Source: Aliivibrio fischeri ATCC 7744 = JCM 18803 = DSM 507
GTDB lineage: Bacteria; Pseudomonadota; Gammaproteobacteria; Enterobacterales; Vibrionaceae
Length of the DNA stretch: 64,000 nucleotides
Assembly (NCBI RefSeq): GCF_023983475.1
Contig: NZ_CP092712.1
Location: 2,480,001 to 2,544,000 of the forward strand
Direction of reading: 5' to 3'
Program-made: the position numbers and the translations under genes
Shown here: positions 26,711 through 36,161 of the stretch, one piece after another
Layout of the letters: the number at the start of each line of letters is the position of its first letter
Position numbering within the stretch: the first letter of the stretch is position 1
The notes under the pieces: model-generated
What the model was told of the DNA's origin: nothing
Databases searched by the model: none
What the model saw: the letters and a program-made list of their open reading frames with translations, nothing else

Positions 26711-27481
26711 TTAATTCATATCGTTATTTTGCTGAATTCGACGAAGTGAACACTCACGTCGTGATTCTTCTTTGGTCAATTCCAGCAACGTTTCTTCAAT
26801 ATAAGCGAGATGAGAATGCGAGGCTAAACGTGCTTCTTCAGGCTTACCTGACACGATAGCTTCTACAATTTCAGCTCTGTGCTCTCTTACCTTTTCCACC
26901 ACCGATTCTCGACGATTTAATAAGGTAAAATTTTGTAATACGTTTTGTTCAAGCAAAGGTTCCAGACTACGAACCATATGGAGCAGCACCACATTATGTG
27001 CTGATTCGGTTACTGTTATAAGATAGTGCATAACCGCAGAAGCTTCCGCTTCAAGATCACCATTTTTTTGTGCTTGTTGGATCAAACGATGTGACTCTTT
27101 GATCCGTTTAAAATCTTCTTCGTTACCACGTAAAGCGGCATAGTAGGCTGAAATACCTTCTAGTGCGTGGCGTGACTCAAGTAAATCAAATTGCGTTTCA
27201 GGGTGAGTGGCCAATAAATCTAACAATGGCTCAGAAAAACTTTGCCATAACCCTTTATTTACAAAGGTTCCGCCACCTTGACGCCGAGTCAATAAATGCT
27301 TCGCTTCTAAACGTTGTATCGCCTCTCGAACTGATGGTCGAGAAACATCAAACTGTTTTGCTAACTCTCTTTCTGCCGGTAACTTCTGACCAGGAGAAAG
27401 GATTCCTTCTAATATCAGCCTTTCTAACTCTTGTTCGATTACATCGGACAATTTTGGCTGGCGTATCCTTTGATATGTCAT
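26711..27481 (-). CDS. pdhR: Pyruvate-responsive repressor PdhR (GntR/FadR family)
   Basis: Represses the pdh operon until pyruvate binds. The 256 residues have an N-terminal winged helix (about 9-75; [30 protein letters not shown]) and a C-terminal FCD ligand domain. It is the first gene of the operon. Two perfect palindromes of the known PdhR consensus lie upstream at 27546 and 27681, so it is expected to be autoregulated. Confidence 0.95.
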   Translation of the reverse strand: MTYQRIRQPKLSDVIEQELERLILEGILSPGQKLPAERELAKQFDVSRPSVREAIQRLEAKHLLTRRQGGGTFVNKGLWQSFSEPLLDLLATHPETQFDLLESRHALEGISAYYAALRGNEEDFKRIKESHRLIQQAQKNGDLEAEASAVMHYLITVTESAHNVVLLHMVRSLEPLLEQNVLQNFTLLNRRESVVEKVREHRAEIVEAIVSGKPEEARLASHSHLAYIEETLLELTKEESRRECSLRRIQQNNDMN

Positions 27482-27545
27482 CGTAGCTCAACCTAATTTA
27501 AGTTGATTACTTCCCACATTTCCGTGAGTCATTCGTCACTTTAAT

Positions 27546-27562
27546 AATTGGTATTACCAATT
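27546..27562. promoter_or_regulatory. PdhR operator, proximal
   Basis: AATTGGTATTACCAATT is a perfect 17-base palindrome of the PdhR consensus (AATTGGTnnnACCAATT), 65 bases before the pdhR start. Confidence 0.85.
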
Positions 27563-27680
27563 TTATTTAATGCAAAAGTTATCATGAAAAAAGGGATACT
27601 GTCTAGATAAAAATTGATTTGAATCATAGAAAGGGGTTAGCGCATACATTTAGTTAACATTCACTGTACGCGCTAATAAT

Positions 27681-27697
27681 AATTGGTAAGACCAATT
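27681..27697. promoter_or_regulatory. PdhR operator, distal
   Basis: AATTGGTAAGACCAATT is a second full-consensus site, 135 bases (centre to centre) from the first and 71 bases beyond the ampD stop. It may allow looping or serve a second promoter. The rest of 27482-27767 shows no gene. Confidence 0.75.
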
Positions 27698-27767
27698 TGG
27701 AGATTTCAGCTAATAAAGCGTGTCATAAGTAAGAAAAACAAAATTCTCTACTTTAAAGTAAATCCTT

Positions 27768-28319
27768 TTATTTCCTTAACTTATGGTATTTTTTCCAGTC
27801 AAATGAAAGGCCGGGATCTGTCTTTCGCAATGGTGCAATATATTGATGCCCCGTAATTCGTTCATTAACTATTTGGGGGTAAGCGGCTTGTAGCACGTTT
27901 GTTACAACCGCTAAAGCTTCATATTGTTTTTGAGTATAGGCCGTAAAATCCGTCCCTTCTAACTCAATTCCAATACTATAATCGTTGCATCGTTCACGTC
28001 CTACGAACGAAGAAACACCTGCATGCCAAGCTCTTGCATTAAAAGGGACAAACTGAATAACACTTCCATCGCGGCGAATTAGGCAATGTGCTGATACTTT
28101 AAATTGATGAATGACTTTAAAGAAAGGATGTTCATTTGGATCAAGCTTACCGGTAAATAATTGCTCGATATAAGGCCCACCAAACTGCCCCGGTGGTAAG
28201 CTAATATTGTGTACAACGAGCAATGAAATATCATCTTCATCAGAGCGTTCATCATAAAAAGGAGAGGCAACATGTTTTGCTTCGTTTAGCCAGTGATCTG
28301 CTGATAAAGTAAATTTCAT
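27768..28319 (-). CDS. ampD: 1,6-anhydro-N-acetylmuramyl-L-alanine amidase AmpD
   Basis: Cytoplasmic zinc amidase that splits anhydro-muropeptides during wall recycling. Its loss derepresses AmpC in bacteria with AmpR. The start at 28319 has AGGA six bases upstream and gives 183 residues, the E. coli length; in-frame starts at 28325 and 28421 add non-conserved sequence. The amidase fold shows LLVVHNISLPPGQFGGP (zinc His), HCLIRRDG, RAWHAGVSSF and TGHQYIAPLRKTDPG (zinc His and Asp). It is divergent from nadC. Confidence 0.95.
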   Translation of the reverse strand: MKFTLSADHWLNEAKHVASPFYDERSDEDDISLLVVHNISLPPGQFGGPYIEQLFTGKLDPNEHPFFKVIHQFKVSAHCLIRRDGSVIQFVPFNARAWHAGVSSFVGRERCNDYSIGIELEGTDFTAYTQKQYEALAVVTNVLQAAYPQIVNERITGHQYIAPLRKTDPGLSFDWKKYHKLRK

Positions 28320-28420
28320 GTTCATTCCTGCGTAAATTGAAGTAACTTTGAGTATCTTATGATGAAATTCTACTCTAGCGCGAGTATTATTATTGCCATA
28401 AACGTATTTCAAATAATTCA

Positions 28421-29320
28421 ATGGACTTCATCATGATCAAAACTCACGACAGCGCATCTCGTCTTGAATATTTACAACAGCAACTTCCTACTGAAATTAC
28501 TCGTGCCGTTGCAGATACTTTACGTGAAGATTTAGGCGGTACATTAGATGTAAGTACAGACATCACAGCTAGTCTAATTGCTGAAGATACTCAATCTGTT
28601 GCAACGATTATTACTCGTGAGCATGGTGTTTTCTGTGGCCAAATGTGGGCTGATGAAGTGTTTAAACAACTGGGCGGCACAGTAAGCATTGAATGGCATG
28701 TTAAAGATGGCGATAAAGTTGAACCAAACCAAACGCTTTGTACCTTAACGGGACCTGCTCGCACACTATTAACTGGTGAACGAAATGCAATGAACTTTAT
28801 TCAAACGCTATCTGGTTGCTCAACAGTAACTGCAACCTACGCTGAAAAAATTGCACACACGAATTGTCGTCTACTTGATACTCGTAAAACCATTCCAGGT
28901 TTGCGCAGTGCATTAAAATATGCCGTAGCGTGTGGCGGTGGTTTCAATCACCGTATTGGCGTGTTTGATGCTTACCTAATTAAAGAAAACCATATCATTG
29001 CGTGTGGCGGAATTGAAAAAGCCATCACAACAGCAAAAGAGCTGAACCCAGGTAAACCAGTAGAAGTTGAAACTGAAAGTCTAGAAGAGCTACAGCAAGC
29101 GATTGATGCTGGTGCTGACATTATTATGCTAGATAACTTCACCACTGACATGATGCGTAAAGCAGTAAAAATTAACGCAGGTCGTGCCGCACTAGAAAAC
29201 TCAGGTAACGTGACTTTAGATACGATTGCTGAATATGCTGAAACAGGCGTTGATTACATCTCTGTTGGTGCATTAACCAAGCATCTTAAAGCCATGGATT
29301 TATCGATGCGTTTTAAATAA
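28421..29320 (+). CDS. nadC: Nicotinate-nucleotide pyrophosphorylase
   Basis: Quinolinate phosphoribosyltransferase of de novo NAD synthesis. It has 299 residues from ATG 28421; an alternative ATG at 28433, with GGA six bases before it, would give 295. Conserved stretches include ITREHGVFCG, GERNAMNFIQTLSG, LLDTRKTIPGLRSALKYAV, LIKENHI and ISVGALTKH. It is divergent from ampD, an order shared with E. coli, and is followed by a strong terminator, separating it from the pil genes. Confidence 0.95.
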   Translation: MDFIMIKTHDSASRLEYLQQQLPTEITRAVADTLREDLGGTLDVSTDITASLIAEDTQSVATIITREHGVFCGQMWADEVFKQLGGTVSIEWHVKDGDKVEPNQTLCTLTGPARTLLTGERNAMNFIQTLSGCSTVTATYAEKIAHTNCRLLDTRKTIPGLRSALKYAVACGGGFNHRIGVFDAYLIKENHIIACGGIEKAITTAKELNPGKPVEVETESLEELQQAIDAGADIIMLDNFTTDMMRKAVKINAGRAALENSGNVTLDTIAEYAETGVDYISVGALTKHLKAMDLSMRFK

Positions 29321-29341
29321 ATCGCAGAATTATCGATAAAC

Positions 29342-29373
29342 AAAAAGCCAGTAAATTTACTGGCTTTTTTTAT
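29342..29373 (+). terminator. Terminator after nadC
   Basis: AAAAGCCAGTAAA pairs with TTTACTGGCTTTT and is followed by a T run. From here to pilA (29374-29663) the sequence is AT-rich, with no gene and no sigma-54 type GG-N10-GC element that I could see. Confidence 0.88.
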
Positions 29374-29663
29374 TTTTAGTACACAACTACTCTCTTATAT
29401 CTTTGATACTATTCACATAATCAACAGCTCACCTAACAAGTTAAACAGCCGTATCTAAATTAAGACTTGCGATCGACAACAAGGTTTAATTTATGACTTC
29501 TTGAAGTGAATCGTATTTGATTTTGCTGTTTACATTTATCACAGCATAAATTTATTACTCACTCGAAAGGCTCTCTTTTCGCTCTACCATATCTCTCTAT
29601 TCGTTTTATTATTTTACGCATCAAATAAAACATGAATCACCCCGATTCATCTTGGAGATAAAT

Positions 29664-30068
29664 ATGAAAAAGCGTCAAGGACAGAAAGGTTTTACTCTAA
29701 TTGAGTTAATGATTGTAGTTGCAATTATTGGTGTATTATCAGCAATCGCAATTCCTGCATATAAAGATTATGTATCAAAAAGCCAAGCAGCTTCAGGACT
29801 AGCTACATTAAAATCATTAGTTACCCCTGCTGAATTAATTATACAAGATAATGGTGAATTAAGCGGAGCTATAACAACTTTAAATATTAGTGAAGATGCC
29901 AATAAACTTGGTAAGTTATCAATTTCAGGTGCAACTTCAATCGTTTTTACATTTGGTGCTGATGCCGGGAAATTAAAGACTAAGACAATCTCAATGAACA
30001 GAAATGCAAGCACTGGCTGGTCTTGTAGTACAACGGTTACTGATGGTGTAGAGGGCTGTTCTAAATAG
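29664..30068 (+). CDS. pilA: Type IV major pilin PilA
   Basis: Prepilin of 134 residues. The leader MKKRQGQKG is cut by PilD before the N-methylated Phe of [19 protein letters not shown], the conserved hydrophobic helix with Glu5. The variable C-terminal half has one Cys pair (WSCSTTV...GCSK), the usual D-region disulfide. The ATG at 29664 has GGAGA upstream; a TTG at 29652 is in frame but only adds four residues. It heads pilA-pilB-pilC-pilD. In the family the pili serve DNA uptake, adhesion or twitching. Confidence 0.95.
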   Translation: MKKRQGQKGFTLIELMIVVAIIGVLSAIAIPAYKDYVSKSQAASGLATLKSLVTPAELIIQDNGELSGAITTLNISEDANKLGKLSISGATSIVFTFGADAGKLKTKTISMNRNASTGWSCSTTVTDGVEGCSK

Positions 30069-30070
30069 TT

Positions 30071-31759
30071 ATGCACACCAACCTCGCCTCTATCTTGCGT
30101 CAAGCTGAGTTAATCAGTGCGACGCAAGAAAGCAGTATCATAGAGTCAGTTCAAGCAGAAACGCACACCGTGCCTTCTGCTCTTTTAGCTCAGGGGATAT
30201 TTACTCCTGATGAACTCGTGAGTCACCTTGCACAAATATTTGGGCTTGAGGTGATCAACGTGACTCAATTCGATTATGCTGCCACTTGTCAAAAACTAGG
30301 GCTTCGCGATCTCATTACTCGCTATCAAGCCCTTCCAGTTAATCACGACAGTTGCACGATTCGTCTTGCTGTCGCTGATCCAAGTATTGCTCAAATAGAA
30401 GATGACTTTCGCTTTACCAGCGGAAAACAAATTGAATTAGTACTTGCGGATCAAGGACAAATCCAAGCCGCTATTCGACGAGTCTACGGTGCAGGATTGT
30501 CTGCAAATGACAATCAACATAAAGAGATAACCCAAGATGAGTTAGCCTCACTGGTTGATGTTTCACTTGATGAGATAAGCGCTACAGAAGATCTCAGCCA
30601 AGACGATGCTCCAGTCACTCGCTTTATTAACCAAATTTTATTAGAAGCGGTGCGTAAAGGAGTATCAGATATTCACTTTGAACCCTATGAAGATAATTAT
30701 CGAGTGCGTTTTCGCTGCGATGGGATCTTAGTGGAAAACAGCCGCCCATCGGCTCATTTAAGCCGTCGTTTATCTGCTCGCCTTAAAATCATGGCAAAAT
30801 TAGACATTGCAGAACGTCGTCTACCACAAGATGGGCGTATTAAACTCAAATTAAACAGTACCACTTCGATTGATATGCGTGTTTCTTCACTGCCAACCTT
30901 ATGGGGTGAAAAAATTGTTCTGCGTTTATTAGACAGCAGCGCGGCTAATTTAAATATTGATAAACTAGGCTATAGCGATCAACAAAAAGCCCTATATTTA
31001 GAAGCCTTAAAACGCCCTCAAGGGATGATATTAATGACAGGTCCTACAGGCAGTGGGAAAACCGTCTCTCTTTATTCTGGTCTTAATATTCTCAACACTA
31101 CAGAACAAAACATTTCAACAGCGGAAGATCCAGTTGAGATCAACTTGAATGGGATAAACCAAGTTCAAGTGAATCCAAAAATCGGCCTTACTTTCGCTCA
31201 CGCTTTACGATCTTTTTTACGTCAAGATCCAGATATCGTCATGGTAGGTGAAATACGAGATCTCGAAACGGCAGAGATTGCGGTCAAGGCTGCTCAAACT
31301 GGGCACTTAGTTCTTTCTACCCTACATACAAATTCCGCAGCAGAAACCGTCGTTAGGCTAGGCAACATGGGAATTGAAAATTTCAACTTAGCTTCCTCTC
31401 TTAGTTTGATCATTGCCCAACGGTTGGCTCGTCGTCTCTGTAATTTATGCAAACAAGAAGATCATTTAAGTGATGAGTTACGAGAAGAATATAACATTGC
31501 ACCTTCAGCCATTATTTATCAAGCCAATAAAGAAGGGTGTAATGAATGCACTCATGGTTACTCAGGGCGTATTGGTATTTATGAAGTGATGCCATTCACC
31601 CGAGAACTGTCTGTTGCCATTTTAAAAGGTGCAACCGTTAGACAAATAGAACAAATTGCCATTCAGCAAGGTATGGATAACCTAAAAACCTCAGGAATTA
31701 AACGATTAGAAGATGGCACAACCAGCTTACAAGAACTAAACCGTGTACTCTATTTTTAA
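30071..31759 (+). CDS. pilB: Type IV pilus assembly ATPase PilB
   Basis: Hexameric motor that drives pilus extension. The 562 residues have an N-terminal MshEN/GspE-N-like domain (about 1-150). The ATPase core follows with Walker A GPTGSGKT (K330), an Asp box, Walker B VGEIRD, a His box with STLHTN, and a four-Cys zinc module (CNLCK...CNEC). The start codon lies two bases after the pilA stop with a weak ribosome-binding site, which suggests coupling. Confidence 0.96.
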   Translation: MHTNLASILRQAELISATQESSIIESVQAETHTVPSALLAQGIFTPDELVSHLAQIFGLEVINVTQFDYAATCQKLGLRDLITRYQALPVNHDSCTIRLAVADPSIAQIEDDFRFTSGKQIELVLADQGQIQAAIRRVYGAGLSANDNQHKEITQDELASLVDVSLDEISATEDLSQDDAPVTRFINQILLEAVRKGVSDIHFEPYEDNYRVRFRCDGILVENSRPSAHLSRRLSARLKIMAKLDIAERRLPQDGRIKLKLNSTTSIDMRVSSLPTLWGEKIVLRLLDSSAANLNIDKLGYSDQQKALYLEALKRPQGMILMTGPTGSGKTVSLYSGLNILNTTEQNISTAEDPVEINLNGINQVQVNPKIGLTFAHALRSFLRQDPDIVMVGEIRDLETAEIAVKAAQTGHLVLSTLHTNSAAETVVRLGNMGIENFNLASSLSLIIAQRLARRLCNLCKQEDHLSDELREEYNIAPSAIIYQANKEGCNECTHGYSGRIGIYEVMPFTRELSVAILKGATVRQIEQIAIQQGMDNLKTSGIKRLEDGTTSLQELNRVLYF

Positions 31760-31778
31760 AGATAAGTAGATAATTCAA

Positions 31779-33017
31779 ATGCCTAAAACAAAAAAGAAAT
31801 CCAAAGCAATCGTATTAAAAAGCTTTCAATGGCGTGGCATTAACAGTTCAGGAAAAAAGGTATCTGGAAAACAGCTCGCATTAAGTGATGTAGAAGTCAG
31901 AATAAAATTAACTGAGCAGAACATCCAGATAAAAAAAATTAAAAAGCGTAGTATTTCTAGCTTTGAAAAAATGAAGCACGCCGTTAAGCGCAAAGACATC
32001 ACCCTCTTTACTCGCCAGCTTTCCACCATGCTTGCCTCTGGTGTTCCGGTTGTTCAATCACTGCAACTCATCGCAGAAAACAACACCAAAGCGGAAATGA
32101 AATCCATCTTGCATCAAGTGTGCTTATCCATCGAAGCTGGTACTCAATTATCTAAAGCGCTTTCTAGTAGCTGTTCCCATTTTAATTCTTTTTATATCGA
32201 CCTTATAGCGACCGGGGAAGAGACTGGCAGCTTAGCTCAAGCTTTCGCTCGTTTGGCAGAGTATAGGGAAAAAAGTGATGCTTTACGTTCTAAAGTAATC
32301 AAAGCCATGATCTATCCAAGCATGGTCTTTTTAGTTGCAATAACCGTAACGATTTTAATGCTTACTTTTGTTATCCCAGAGTTCGAGAATATTTTTAAAG
32401 GCTTTGGCGCTGAATTACCTTGGTTTACTCAACAAGTAATTAATATCTCTCATAACTTACAAGAGTATGGGCTACATATTCTTTTACTTATGATGCTCAC
32501 CATCCTAATGCTCAGTGCATTAAAGAAGAAGTCCTACTTTTTTAGAATGAAAGTGAGTCGCCATAGCTTGCAAGTTCCCATCATTGGTACCGTACTGTCT
32601 AAAGCGGCCATTGCTAAATTTTCCCGTACTTTAGCAACCAGTTTTAGTTCAGGTTTACCGATTTTGCACAGCTTACAAACCACCAGTAAAACCGCCGGTA
32701 ATCTTTACTATCAAGAAGCCATCTTATCTGTACAACAGCACACCGCTGCTGGTATGCCGCTTTATATTGCCATGCGACATACCGAAGCCTTTCCTGAAAT
32801 GGTACTGCAAATGGTTATGATTGGAGAAGAATCAGGAAAGCTAGATGACATGCTAAATAAAATTGCTCATGTTTATGAGGAAGATGTTGATAACACCGTT
32901 GATAACTTAGGTAAAATTCTAGAGCCGTTTATTATCGTTTTTCTTGGCACCATGATTGGTGGTTTAGTGGTGTCTATGTACCTTCCAATCTTTAACCTAA
33001 TGAGTGTTATTGGCTAA
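31779..33017 (+). CDS. pilC: Type IV pilus inner-membrane platform protein PilC
   Basis: Polytopic GspF-family protein that links PilB to the growing pilus. The 412 residues contain two GspF domains (about 75-200 and 280-400), each with the FTRQLSTML / FSRTLATSF pattern. Three membrane helices lie near 175, 225 and 385. It follows pilB after 19 bases. The family has no catalytic residues. Confidence 0.95.
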   Translation: MPKTKKKSKAIVLKSFQWRGINSSGKKVSGKQLALSDVEVRIKLTEQNIQIKKIKKRSISSFEKMKHAVKRKDITLFTRQLSTMLASGVPVVQSLQLIAENNTKAEMKSILHQVCLSIEAGTQLSKALSSSCSHFNSFYIDLIATGEETGSLAQAFARLAEYREKSDALRSKVIKAMIYPSMVFLVAITVTILMLTFVIPEFENIFKGFGAELPWFTQQVINISHNLQEYGLHILLLMMLTILMLSALKKKSYFFRMKVSRHSLQVPIIGTVLSKAAIAKFSRTLATSFSSGLPILHSLQTTSKTAGNLYYQEAILSVQQHTAAGMPLYIAMRHTEAFPEMVLQMVMIGEESGKLDDMLNKIAHVYEEDVDNTVDNLGKILEPFIIVFLGTMIGGLVVSMYLPIFNLMSVIG

Positions 33018-33121
33018 AACGTGTAATAAGTGCGTTAAGTTTATACTCTTAACTACTTCATTTTAATGAATTCTGATACCATCAGCTAAATACGTTAATT
33101 ACTGATATTGGACGCTTTTAC

Positions 33122-34009
33122 ATGGCTGTTTTTGATTATTACCCTTGGCTTTTCCCTCTATTTGCCACCCTATTTGGTTTGCTTGTTGGTAGTTTTTTAA
33201 ATGTCGTAATTTATCGTTTACCCATCATGATGGAAAAGGAATGGAAAAAAGACTGCATTGATTGCTTTCCAGATCTCGCCCCAGAAAAAACCAATGAAGA
33301 AAAAGAAGAAACCTTTAATTTAAGTGTTCCTCGTTCTCGCTGTCCAAAATGTCAAACTCAAATTAAATTCTATGACAACATTCCTGTCATTAGTTGGCTT
33401 TTGTTAAAAGGAAAGTGTCGTAAATGCAGTAACCCTATCAGTTTTCGATATCCTGCAATTGAACTACTATCAGGCGCAATGTGTTTTGCCGTTTCGTACT
33501 TATTACCCTTCTCATATTTTGCTGTTGCTGCCGTTCTATTTACTCTAGTTTTGATCGCATTAACCTTTATTGATATTGATACCATGTTACTGCCAGATCA
33601 AATCACCCTACCTCTACTATGGAGTGGTCTATACTTAGCTCTAGTGGGCTGGAGTTCAGTAAGCTTAGTTGATTCCGTTGTCGGAGCAATGGCTGGCTAT
33701 TTGATTTTATGGTCTATTTACTGGGGCTTTAAGCTACTTACAGGCAAAGAAGGCATGGGTTATGGTGATTTCAAATTACTCGCAGCTCTTGGAGCATGGC
33801 TTGGTTGGCAGCAGCTACCATTGCTTATTCTATTGTCTTCTGTTGTCGGAGCAATCATTGGTGTCATCATGCTAACCGCTCAAAAGAAAGGGTTTGATAA
33901 AGCAATTCCTTTTGGTCCTTATTTAGCCATTGCTGGCTGGGTCTGCCTATTATGGGGACAAAACATTAGCCAATGGTATTTTAATCACATTCTAGGTTTG
34001 CCACTATGA
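33122..34009 (+). CDS. pilD: Prepilin peptidase / N-methyltransferase PilD
   Basis: Cleaves prepilins and methylates the new N-terminal Phe, for type IV pili and usually type II secretion. The 295 residues have the CPKC...CRKC zinc site in the cytoplasmic loop. Two catalytic aspartates lie in [11 protein letters not shown] and [12 protein letters not shown], and about eight membrane helices are predicted. It is 104 bases after pilC, and its stop overlaps coaE by four bases. Confidence 0.96.
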   Translation: MAVFDYYPWLFPLFATLFGLLVGSFLNVVIYRLPIMMEKEWKKDCIDCFPDLAPEKTNEEKEETFNLSVPRSRCPKCQTQIKFYDNIPVISWLLLKGKCRKCSNPISFRYPAIELLSGAMCFAVSYLLPFSYFAVAAVLFTLVLIALTFIDIDTMLLPDQITLPLLWSGLYLALVGWSSVSLVDSVVGAMAGYLILWSIYWGFKLLTGKEGMGYGDFKLLAALGAWLGWQQLPLLILLSSVVGAIIGVIMLTAQKKGFDKAIPFGPYLAIAGWVCLLWGQNISQWYFNHILGLPL

Positions 34010-34629
34010 GTTATGTCGTAGCAATTACTGGTGGTATTGGTAGTGGAAAGACCACCGTTGCCGATCGCTTTCAAGCGCTCTATAACATCAATATTGTTGA
34101 TGCTGATATTATTGCTCGTGAAGTTGTTAATCCAGGTACCGAAGGATTGACTCAAATAGAGCAACATTTTGGACCACAGATTTTATTGAACGATGGTCAT
34201 TTAAATAGAGCGAAGTTGCGTGAGTGTATTTTTTCTGAACCTAGTGAAAAACAGTGGCTCAATGATTTATTACATCCATTGATCCGTTCAGAGATGCAAC
34301 GTCAAATAGCTTTATCCACTTCAGAGTACACATTGCTTGTAGTGCCTCTTTTAGTTGAGAATAAGTTACAATATTTAGCAAATCGTGTGCTTGTTGTTGA
34401 TGTTTTGGAGCAAACTCAAATTAATCGTACTGTAAATCGTGATAAAGTAAATCATCAACAAGTTAAAGCTATTCTTGCTTCACAAGCATCAAGAGAAGAA
34501 CGTTTAGCGGCTGCGGATGATATAATTAATAACGATCAACAAAATAACGACTTAGATATGAAAATATCTCTGCTACATGAGAAATATCTGCTATTGTCTC
34601 TGGCATCTATAAATAAAGAGAATGAATAA
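34006..34629 (+). CDS. coaE: Dephospho-CoA kinase
   Basis: Last step of coenzyme A synthesis: phosphorylates the 3'-OH of dephospho-CoA. P-loop GGIGSGKT at 9-16, then [10 protein letters not shown] and the lid region. The 207 residues are typical. The ATG overlaps the pilD stop (ATGA), and zapD follows at once, an arrangement shared with E. coli (downstream of the hofB/C-like genes) and Pseudomonas. Confidence 0.96.
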   Translation: MSYVVAITGGIGSGKTTVADRFQALYNINIVDADIIAREVVNPGTEGLTQIEQHFGPQILLNDGHLNRAKLRECIFSEPSEKQWLNDLLHPLIRSEMQRQIALSTSEYTLLVVPLLVENKLQYLANRVLVVDVLEQTQINRTVNRDKVNHQQVKAILASQASREERLAAADDIINNDQQNNDLDMKISLLHEKYLLLSLASINKENE

Positions 34630-34649
34630 CGACTATGAATGGATTGGGT

Positions 34650-35381
34650 ATGCAAAAATTTGAACACCCTTTAAATGAAAGGACTCGAATTTATTTACGA
34701 ATAGAATCGCTATTTCGTAAATTAGGGCATTCCGCTGATTTAACACAACCATTTGAATACCAAGTTTTTTTCAGTTCTTTATTTAATATGCTTGATATCT
34801 TAGAACAGGTACAAGTAAAAGCAGAGCTAGGTAAAGATCTAGAAAAGCTTCGCTTACAATATCGAGCTTGGATGGACATTGAAGGCGTTGATCAATCAGC
34901 ACTACTTTCTGTACTTGAACAGATCAGTCAGGTACATCAAAACCTAATGCAAACCACTCGCCCAGGTCACTCTTTAAAAGAGGATCGCTTCCTTTCTGCA
35001 TTAAAACAACGTTTCTTTATTCCTGGTGGAGATTGCTGTTTTGACTTACCAGCTCTACATCATTGGCTACATTTACCATTAGAAGTGCGCTGCCGTAATA
35101 CGCATAATTGGATGGCACAACTGCTTTCTCTTTCTGATGCCTTATCTTTATGGTTAAGACTTACTAGAGAAACAGCACGCTTTGAGCCTCAAATCGCTCG
35201 TAATGGATTCATGCAGAGTGAAATGGAAAATGCCAACTTGCTTCGTCTTGAAATACCAATTGATCAAGGTGTTTATCCAATGATCTCTGGGCATAAAAGT
35301 CGTTTTGCGTTACGCTTTATGTCTTTTGAAACAAATAAGAATTGCGAAAAAGATATCGAGTTCACGCTTGCTGTCTGCTGA
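34650..35381 (+). CDS. zapD: Cell division protein ZapD
   Basis: Z-ring associated protein that bundles FtsZ filaments. The 243-residue all-alpha plus beta-sheet protein aligns with E. coli ZapD from [16 protein letters not shown] to [14 protein letters not shown] place the start at ATG 34650 on family length and a GGA seven bases upstream; ATG 34635 adds five residues and cannot be excluded. It is cotranscribed with coaE and yacG. Confidence 0.93.
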   Translation: MQKFEHPLNERTRIYLRIESLFRKLGHSADLTQPFEYQVFFSSLFNMLDILEQVQVKAELGKDLEKLRLQYRAWMDIEGVDQSALLSVLEQISQVHQNLMQTTRPGHSLKEDRFLSALKQRFFIPGGDCCFDLPALHHWLHLPLEVRCRNTHNWMAQLLSLSDALSLWLRLTRETARFEPQIARNGFMQSEMENANLLRLEIPIDQGVYPMISGHKSRFALRFMSFETNKNCEKDIEFTLAVC

Positions 35382-35388
35382 GGAAACT

Positions 35389-35598
35389 ATGACAAAACCA
35401 ACTACAGAGCAACCAACTATCGTTAAATGTCCAACATGTCAGTCTGCTGTTGTTTGGAATGCTGAAAGCCCATTTCGTCCATTTTGCAGTAAAAAATGCC
35501 AAATGATTGATTTTGGTGAATGGGCCGATGAAGAAAAATCGATTCCGGGAGCTCCCGATATGTCAGACTCTGATGGTTGGTCTGAAGATCAATACTAA
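35389..35598 (+). CDS. yacG: DNA gyrase inhibitor YacG (zinc protein)
   Basis: Small 69-residue zinc-finger protein; E. coli YacG binds GyrB and inhibits gyrase. The four-Cys site is CPTC...FCSKKC, then the conserved [10 protein letters not shown] and an acidic tail. ATG 35389 has AGGA at 35381-35384, overlapping the zapD stop, so the two are coupled. Confidence 0.94.
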   Translation: MTKPTTEQPTIVKCPTCQSAVVWNAESPFRPFCSKKCQMIDFGEWADEEKSIPGAPDMSDSDGWSEDQY

Positions 35599-35612
35599 TA
35601 CCAATTCCAAAT

Positions 35613-35643
35613 AAAAAAGCGATCATCATGATCGCTTTTTTTA
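35613..35643. terminator. Bidirectional terminator between yacG and mutT
   Basis: AAAAAAGCGATCA and TGATCGCTTTTTT pair perfectly around TCA, giving T runs on both strands between convergent genes. Confidence 0.88.
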
Positions 35644-35668
35644 TGCCTATTATATGATAGTCACTGAA

Positions 35669-36070
35669 TTACGAACTAAATTGCTCTACGACTTTATTTA
35701 ATACAGGCACATTCGCTTCAGGAAACTCATACTCTTTAAGCGAGGAAATAGATACCCATAAACCTTCTTGGCCTTCTTTACCATAAGGTTGGTTTTCAAA
35801 CTGAGTTACCGTAAAAAAATCAAAATAAAGCGATTTATCCGGATAGTCATGAGATAAAGATTCAAATATATCGAGCTCCGTTGAGTTAATTCCAACCTCT
35901 TCATTCAACTCTCTTATCAGAGCTTGTTTTGCACTTTCTCCTGCTTCAACTTTGCCTCCAGGAAACTCCCAAAAGCCTCCTTTATGTGCCTTATCTGGAC
36001 GTTTAGTAATAAAGACTTGGTTCTTTTCTGCATTTAAAATGATTGCAGCAACTATATGTAATCGTTTCAT
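35669..36070 (-). CDS. mutT: 8-oxo-dGTP diphosphatase MutT
   Basis: Nudix hydrolase that clears oxidised dGTP from the nucleotide pool. The 133 residues have the Nudix box starting GGKVEAGESAKQ and continuing RELNEEVGI, with the metal-binding glutamates intact. WEFPGG precedes it, as in true MutT. It lies downstream of secA, as in E. coli. Confidence 0.93.
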   Translation of the reverse strand: MKRLHIVAAIILNAEKNQVFITKRPDKAHKGGFWEFPGGKVEAGESAKQALIRELNEEVGINSTELDIFESLSHDYPDKSLYFDFFTVTQFENQPYGKEGQEGLWVSISSLKEYEFPEANVPVLNKVVEQFSS

Positions 36071-36103
36071 GTATAACCTTTTCTATATCCATATCACGCT
36101 TAT

Positions 36104-36139
36104 AAAAAAGCCGCTAAATGATAGCGGCTTTTATTTTTC
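36104..36139 (-). terminator. Terminator after secA
   Basis: On minus, AAAAGCCGCT pairs with AGCGGCTTTT around a seven-base loop and a T run follows. mutT therefore probably has its own promoter or relies on read-through. Confidence 0.8.
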
Positions 36140-36161
36140 AATGAAGAACAATAAGTATCAA

